In this document: positions 59,998 through 64,000 of the stretch, piece by piece | Position numbering within the stretch: the stretch's first letter is position 1 | Layout of the letters: the number at the start of each line of letters is the position of its first letter | Assembly: GCA_934339135.1 (NCBI GenBank) | Contig: CAKRHP010000001.1 | Span: 186,001 to 250,000, forward strand | From: an uncultured Lachnospiraceae bacterium | GTDB taxonomy: Bacteria; Bacillota; Clostridia; Lachnospirales; Lachnospiraceae | Direction of reading: 5' to 3' | Length of the DNA: 64,000 bases | Notes under the pieces: model-generated | What the model was told of the DNA's origin: nothing | Database searches by the model: none | The model's input: only the letters and a program-made list of their open reading frames with translations | Position numbers and translations under genes: made by a program

Positions 59998-62004
59998 CTA
60001 CTTCATCTCTACCATCTGAATATCCTGTGTCCAATCATAATATGGACTGATATCCTGTGCAACTGTCTCCAGATTAACTCTCGCTGTGCTGAATACGGTA
60101 AGATTACGCTCCTGATATACAGGGATCTCCACTGCCCAGTCCAAGATTTTGTCATAACTCTGGGCATAGAGAGAAATGCTTTTCTTCAACTTGACTGCAT
60201 TCATAGCAGACTCAATATAATCATCCAGATCACTATCCTTGATATGGAAATAATTGAGACTTCCTGCCAGTTTGTCCTTCTTGAGACGACTGTGATACAT
60301 CGCATACATATTTCCGTTAACGGATGTTTCTGCCTTACCACACCAAATCGGTGCTGACCCCTGCTGTAAACGCTTTTCGAGTTTCTTCTGACTGCAGCCC
60401 TCTCTAAGCTCCAGCTTTAATCCAATCTGTTTAAACAGCTTCTGGGCATTTCTGGCAATCGTAAGCATACCCTGTTCCTGCAGATCACCGGGAATATAAA
60501 TCGTATATTTCTTCCGGGTGTTTTCCGGTATTTTTGTTACTGTACCCTTTTTAATCTTGAAACCGGCTTTTTTCAGATATTTTAAAGCTGCTTTGCAGGC
60601 TGCCTGTGCCCGTTCATCCACACTCATATTGCTATTGTAGATTACGTTGCCATCCACATCTTTCATATATGCCTGTTCGTACTCTTCATCCTCCGCCTGT
60701 GGTACAGACCAGGATGTCTGGGATGCCGGATAGTCTATCACTGCAGCACCCTTCTGGCTAATCTCTACCATATTACTTCTATTGCAGCTAAACAAAATAG
60801 CAAGAGCCTTTCTGAGATTTTTAGAACGTGTACTGTCCGCTTTTCCGTCCACGCACACTTTCTCCGCATTCATACCGATATAATGATAATAATCTCCATC
60901 CCAGAGCTTTCCGCCATATACTCGTCCCGTCAGTTTACCGCTGGAATTCTCCTCTGTAATAATATCCATAACACTGTTGGATGCACTCATATCCACCACA
61001 TCAAAATCCCCATTGTCCAATGCTTCCAGCTTCTGTACATCCGAAGATCCTTTGACTTCCTTTAGCTGGACAAATGCCGTTTGTGGACATCCACGGTAAT
61101 ACTTCTCATTTGCCTCGTAATATACAATTCCTTTTTCATATTTAATATAACGATACGGTCCCGCACCAAATGGCGCATTTTTCTTTTTGGTCAAACCGGA
61201 TATATCACCCTTTTTAAACCCAAAACTTCCGGCCAGGACATTAAATTCTTTTTTATTGCCATAAAACGACAGAGAACAAATAGGAATGTTTAACGCCGTA
61301 ATGTCATTGCGGTCATATCCTTTTACGGTAACCTTCACCCTGTCATCCGCTACTTTTTCGATTCCTTCAATATCCAATGCACTCTTTCCGCTGTCTTTCC
61401 CGGATTCTGCATTGCCCCGGTATTTTTGCAGACCAACGATCGGCAGCGTACCAAATTTTTCAGCTCCCTTATAGCTGCTGTCCGCAAAAGCGTACATAGA
61501 AAAGATGACATCATCTATCGTTACAGGAGAACCATCACTAAAGGTAATATCCTCGCGCAGCTTTATAATATAAGAGGTGGTATCCTTTTTATGATTACGA
61601 CGTACCTTTACATTTGCCGGCCCCTCATAGTAAAACATCTCTCCATTGAAACGTCGTTTATCTCCTTCCATCGCATGTTTCACTACTGCCCCTTCCCGGT
61701 CAAAGGTCAACAGACGAAGCTGTGTCAGATCCACAGCCCTTTGATCTGCTTTGCCGGTTACCGAAAATGGATTAAACCGCTTTTCCAACGTATCACAGGC
61801 AACCACCAATGGCACATCCGATTTATCCTTTCCTTTGCCTCCGGCCTCTACTTTTGGCAATGTTGTTGCCTTTTCCGATGATGCATCCTCCGTTGCTGCC
61901 GGTTTGTCTTTTTTATCTTTTTTATTTCCAGAACATCCTGCCCCGCTGACAGATACACAAAATACCAGCGCAAGCGCAAGTCCTCTTTTCCATAAATGAC
62001 GCAT
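59998..62004 (-). CDS. Family-5 (peptide/nickel-type) ABC solute-binding lipoprotein
   Basis: Extracytoplasmic solute-binding protein, 668 residues, longer than typical family-5 members (about 530). The signal peptide ends in SVSGAGC, a lipobox with the cysteine at about residue 24, followed by a Lys/Asp/Ser linker. The family core is visible in YIIKLREDITFSDGSPVTIDDVIFSM. No matching Opp/Dpp permeases are adjacent; the permeases upstream are of the sugar type. The start at 62004 follows AAGGAGGTAG. The ligand is unknown. Confidence 0.87.
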   Translation of the reverse strand: MRHLWKRGLALALVFCVSVSGAGCSGNKKDKKDKPAATEDASSEKATTLPKVEAGGKGKDKSDVPLVVACDTLEKRFNPFSVTGKADQRAVDLTQLRLLTFDREGAVVKHAMEGDKRRFNGEMFYYEGPANVKVRRNHKKDTTSYIIKLREDITFSDGSPVTIDDVIFSMYAFADSSYKGAEKFGTLPIVGLQKYRGNAESGKDSGKSALDIEGIEKVADDRVKVTVKGYDRNDITALNIPICSLSFYGNKKEFNVLAGSFGFKKGDISGLTKKKNAPFGAGPYRYIKYEKGIVYYEANEKYYRGCPQTAFVQLKEVKGSSDVQKLEALDNGDFDVVDMSASNSVMDIITEENSSGKLTGRVYGGKLWDGDYYHYIGMNAEKVCVDGKADSTRSKNLRKALAILFSCNRSNMVEISQKGAAVIDYPASQTSWSVPQAEDEEYEQAYMKDVDGNVIYNSNMSVDERAQAACKAALKYLKKAGFKIKKGTVTKIPENTRKKYTIYIPGDLQEQGMLTIARNAQKLFKQIGLKLELREGCSQKKLEKRLQQGSAPIWCGKAETSVNGNMYAMYHSRLKKDKLAGSLNYFHIKDSDLDDYIESAMNAVKLKKSISLYAQSYDKILDWAVEIPVYQERNLTVFSTARVNLETVAQDISPYYDWTQDIQMVEMK

Positions 62005-62046
62005 AACTACCTCCTTGGCCACATATATATTCTTTCATACTTGTTT

Positions 62047-62075
62047 AGAATACCACACAAATAATTTTTGGGCAA
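62047..62075 (-). promoter_or_regulatory. Possible promoter for the solute-binding protein gene
   Basis: TTGCCC (62075-62070) and TATTCT (62052-62047), spacer 17 bp, on the minus strand just past the permease terminator. Confidence 0.4.
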
Positions 62076-62076
62076 C

Positions 62077-62117
62077 CCAAAAGGGCTGCCTGACAGTTTC
62101 CTGCCAGACAGCCCCAT
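62077..62117 (-). terminator. Terminator after the sugar permease genes
   Basis: GGGCTGTCTGGCAG pairs with CTGTCAGGCAGCCC with small bulges, then TTTTGGG on the minus strand. Confidence 0.8.
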
Positions 62118-62189
62118 ATACAATGAGAAAGAGAGGATCATTGTACTATCAGGTCCTGCCGGATATTACTATCCGGGGCACAGAGGGCA

Positions 62190-63068
62190 TCAGCCCTTTA
62201 CGCTTCCCAATGCAACACCCTGTACAATATGTTTTGAAAGTATCAGATAAACAATGATAACCGGGAATATAGAAAACGCGATCATCATGTAAACCTGACC
62301 CATATCAAACTTCAAAAAGTCTGCACTACGTAAATTGGCAATCAAAACCGGAAGTGTCTTTTTCTTGTCATCCGTTAAAATAAGGGATGGAATGAAGTAG
62401 TTGTTCCAGCTTGTAACAAATGAGAAGATTGCCTGTACTGCAATTGCCGGCTTCATAATCGGAAGGATCATCTGATTAAAGGTACGGAACTCTCCGGCAC
62501 CATCAATACGGGATGCCTCGATAATCTCAATCGGCAGTGATGACTCCATATACTGCTTCATGTAGAAATATGTTACCGGTGAAGCCACAGCCGGTACGAT
62601 CAATGGAATAAAACTATTCATCAAGTTCATCTTCATGATCAGCTGCAGGAAACCAAGAGCGGTAACCTGAGTCGGGATCATCATGATCATCAGGATGAAA
62701 GTATGCATAAACTTCTTTAACTTAAAGGTATACACATGAAGCGCATACGCTGTCATTGTCGAAAAATAAGTGGTTAAAACAGCACTCAATGCAGCGATGA
62801 TAACACTGTTGATCAAACCGTTCCAAACCGGCTGAGAACCATTGATAATCGTATTATAAAAGTTCTTAGCAAAGTTTGTACCCGGAAGTGCATGGAAACC
62901 TAACTGAATCTCACTATGTGTTCTGGTAGCATTTACAAAGAGTACGTAAAACCAGAACAAACATAAAATCGTAATAAAGATCAGAAAGATATATGCAACA
63001 GCACGACGTGCATGAATGCCAAATCCCTCTTTTGTAATCTCATCACTTGGTGTTCTTGAATTCGCCAT
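62190..63068 (-). CDS. Carbohydrate ABC transporter permease, MalG type
   Basis: Inner-membrane permease, 292 residues with six TM segments. The EAA coupling loop is visible as EASRIDGAGEFRTFNQMILPI. It lies 2 bp after the MalF-type gene, so the two form a heterodimer. The N-terminal 20 residues are polar and cytosolic. The cognate solute-binding protein is expected beyond the right edge; the ATPase may be the MsmX-type protein at 5675. Confidence 0.93.
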   Translation of the reverse strand: MANSRTPSDEITKEGFGIHARRAVAYIFLIFITILCLFWFYVLFVNATRTHSEIQLGFHALPGTNFAKNFYNTIINGSQPVWNGLINSVIIAALSAVLTTYFSTMTAYALHVYTFKLKKFMHTFILMIMMIPTQVTALGFLQLIMKMNLMNSFIPLIVPAVASPVTYFYMKQYMESSLPIEIIEASRIDGAGEFRTFNQMILPIMKPAIAVQAIFSFVTSWNNYFIPSLILTDDKKKTLPVLIANLRSADFLKFDMGQVYMMIAFSIFPVIIVYLILSKHIVQGVALGSVKG

Positions 63069-63070
63069 CG

Positions 63071-63991
63071 TTAAACCTCCTTTTTCTGTGCAAATGCCTT
63101 AAACACGATCAAGCTCAGGATACCCGTGATAATAAACATTACAACGGACAATGCGCCACCCATACCGTAGTTCTTACTAAACAGGTGCTTATTCAAGTAC
63201 ATGATCAGTGTCATCGTGGTCTGAGTTGGCTGACCGGTTCCGTTTGTTAAAATCTGCGGAACATCGAACATCTGCAAACCACCAATCAAGGAAGTAACTA
63301 AAACGTAAACCATAATCGGTCTTAACAGCGGCATAGTAATCTGCCAGAATACCTGTGTAGATGTAGCTCCATCCACTTCGGCAGCCTCGAACAGTGATGG
63401 ATCAATACCCATCATACCTGCCATCAACAGAATCGTTGTATTACCAAACCACATCAGGAAGTTCATGAAAGCAACCAGACCTCTTGCACTCCATGTGTGA
63501 GATAAGAACTGGTAAGAATCTTTCAGGATGCCTGCTCCTTTTAACATAGCATTTACGGGACCTGTATCTGCAAATAATGCGAAAAACAGCATTGCAAATG
63601 CGGATGCCATGATCAGGTTTGGCAGATAAATAACTGTCTTAAAGAAACGGGAGCCCTTAATATTCAGTCGCATATCTGAGAACCATGCTCCCAAAATCAA
63701 TGATACAATGATCTGTGGAATAAATCCAAGTACCCACATGATCAAGGTATTTCTCAGATACAGCCAGAAGTATCCTCCGGCAAACAATTCCTTGTAGTTC
63801 TCCATCCCTACGAAGTTCGGACCGACCTGAATCAAACCGGCACGATAGTTTTCATAAAAACTGTTATAGATGGTACTGATCAAAGGAATCAACTGGAAAA
63901 TAACATATACAACAACAAACGGAATCAGGAAAATATAACCCCATTTATTGTGTTTTTCAACTTTTCCTCGTCTCTTTGGAGATGTGCTCAT
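63071..63991 (-). CDS. Carbohydrate ABC transporter permease, MalF type
   Basis: Partner permease, 306 residues, six TM segments. The EAA loop reads EAAEVDGATSTQVFWQITMPL. It begins MSTSPKRRGKVEKHNKWGY, a basic cytosolic N terminus. It is complete and ends 2 bp before the MalG-type gene. A sugar substrate is inferred from the family; which sugar is not visible. Confidence 0.93.
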   Translation of the reverse strand: MSTSPKRRGKVEKHNKWGYIFLIPFVVVYVIFQLIPLISTIYNSFYENYRAGLIQVGPNFVGMENYKELFAGGYFWLYLRNTLIMWVLGFIPQIIVSLILGAWFSDMRLNIKGSRFFKTVIYLPNLIMASAFAMLFFALFADTGPVNAMLKGAGILKDSYQFLSHTWSARGLVAFMNFLMWFGNTTILLMAGMMGIDPSLFEAAEVDGATSTQVFWQITMPLLRPIMVYVLVTSLIGGLQMFDVPQILTNGTGQPTQTTMTLIMYLNKHLFSKNYGMGGALSVVMFIITGILSLIVFKAFAQKKEV

Positions 63992-64000
63992 TTCTTTTTC

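Overview
The window looks like chromosomal DNA of a low-to-mid GC Clostridia, most likely a member of the Lachnospiraceae. This rests on gene content and style: an FtsEX/PcsB-like/Ctp cell-division cluster, a YitT-family protein, an A-type flavoprotein, a eukaryote-type isocitrate dehydrogenase, a long IleS behind an isoleucine T-box, a large Gram-positive SRP RNA next to tadA, A/G-rich Shine-Dalgarno sites and TTGACA/TATAAT promoters. The genus cannot be fixed from the sequence alone. About two thirds of the genes lie on the minus strand.

Layout. 1-4.3 kb: ctp protease (cut by the window edge), PcsB/EnvC-like M23 hydrolase, ftsX and ftsE. 4.4-10 kb: a CdaR/PucR regulator, an MsmX-type sugar ABC ATPase, then a LytR_C protein, a TagA-family glycosyltransferase and a YitT protein as one operon. 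10-17 kb: an SDR reductase, a 788-residue cyclic-nucleotide-binding-fold protein, SRP RNA, GNAT, tadA and an Mrp-type ATPase. 17-29 kb: ileS with its T-box, an XRE regulator, a small HAAS/PadR cassette, MYG1, icd, an Ig-like surface protein, an S1-domain protein and an FprA-type flavoprotein.

29-36.4 kb is a coherent minus-strand operon under a cobalamin riboswitch: a membrane-anchored DUF4430 protein, EcfT, a double-ABC EcfA, an ECF S component and a secreted protein joining DUF4430 to an alpha/alpha repeat. The last gene has the domain content of animal transcobalamin/intrinsic factor, so the operon is best read as corrinoid capture and uptake. 36.4-43 kb: a DUF4234 membrane protein, an ECF sigma factor with a DUF4179 partner, and a BspA-like leucine-rich-repeat surface protein.

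43-51.7 kb is an accessory island: two tandem AAA-ATPase/PD-(D/E)XK proteins, a possible IS end, an Rpn-family nuclease whose C-terminal 61 codons have their own near-perfect Shine-Dalgarno site and start codon (a candidate intragenic antitoxin), and a very AT-rich minus-strand run of a Mor-type HTH protein, two tiny zinc-ribbon proteins, a 699-residue J-domain protein, a TerB-like protein and a small hydrophobic protein. The last set matches no system I recognise. It is followed by a plus-strand trio: a GLUG-like surface protein, a transmembrane Ser/Thr kinase and a 488-residue protein with an HTH-like N terminus. 57.9-64 kb: five tRNAs (Gln, His, Arg, Gly, Pro), a DUF951 protein, a hemolysin III protein, a family-5 solute-binding lipoprotein and two sugar ABC permeases.
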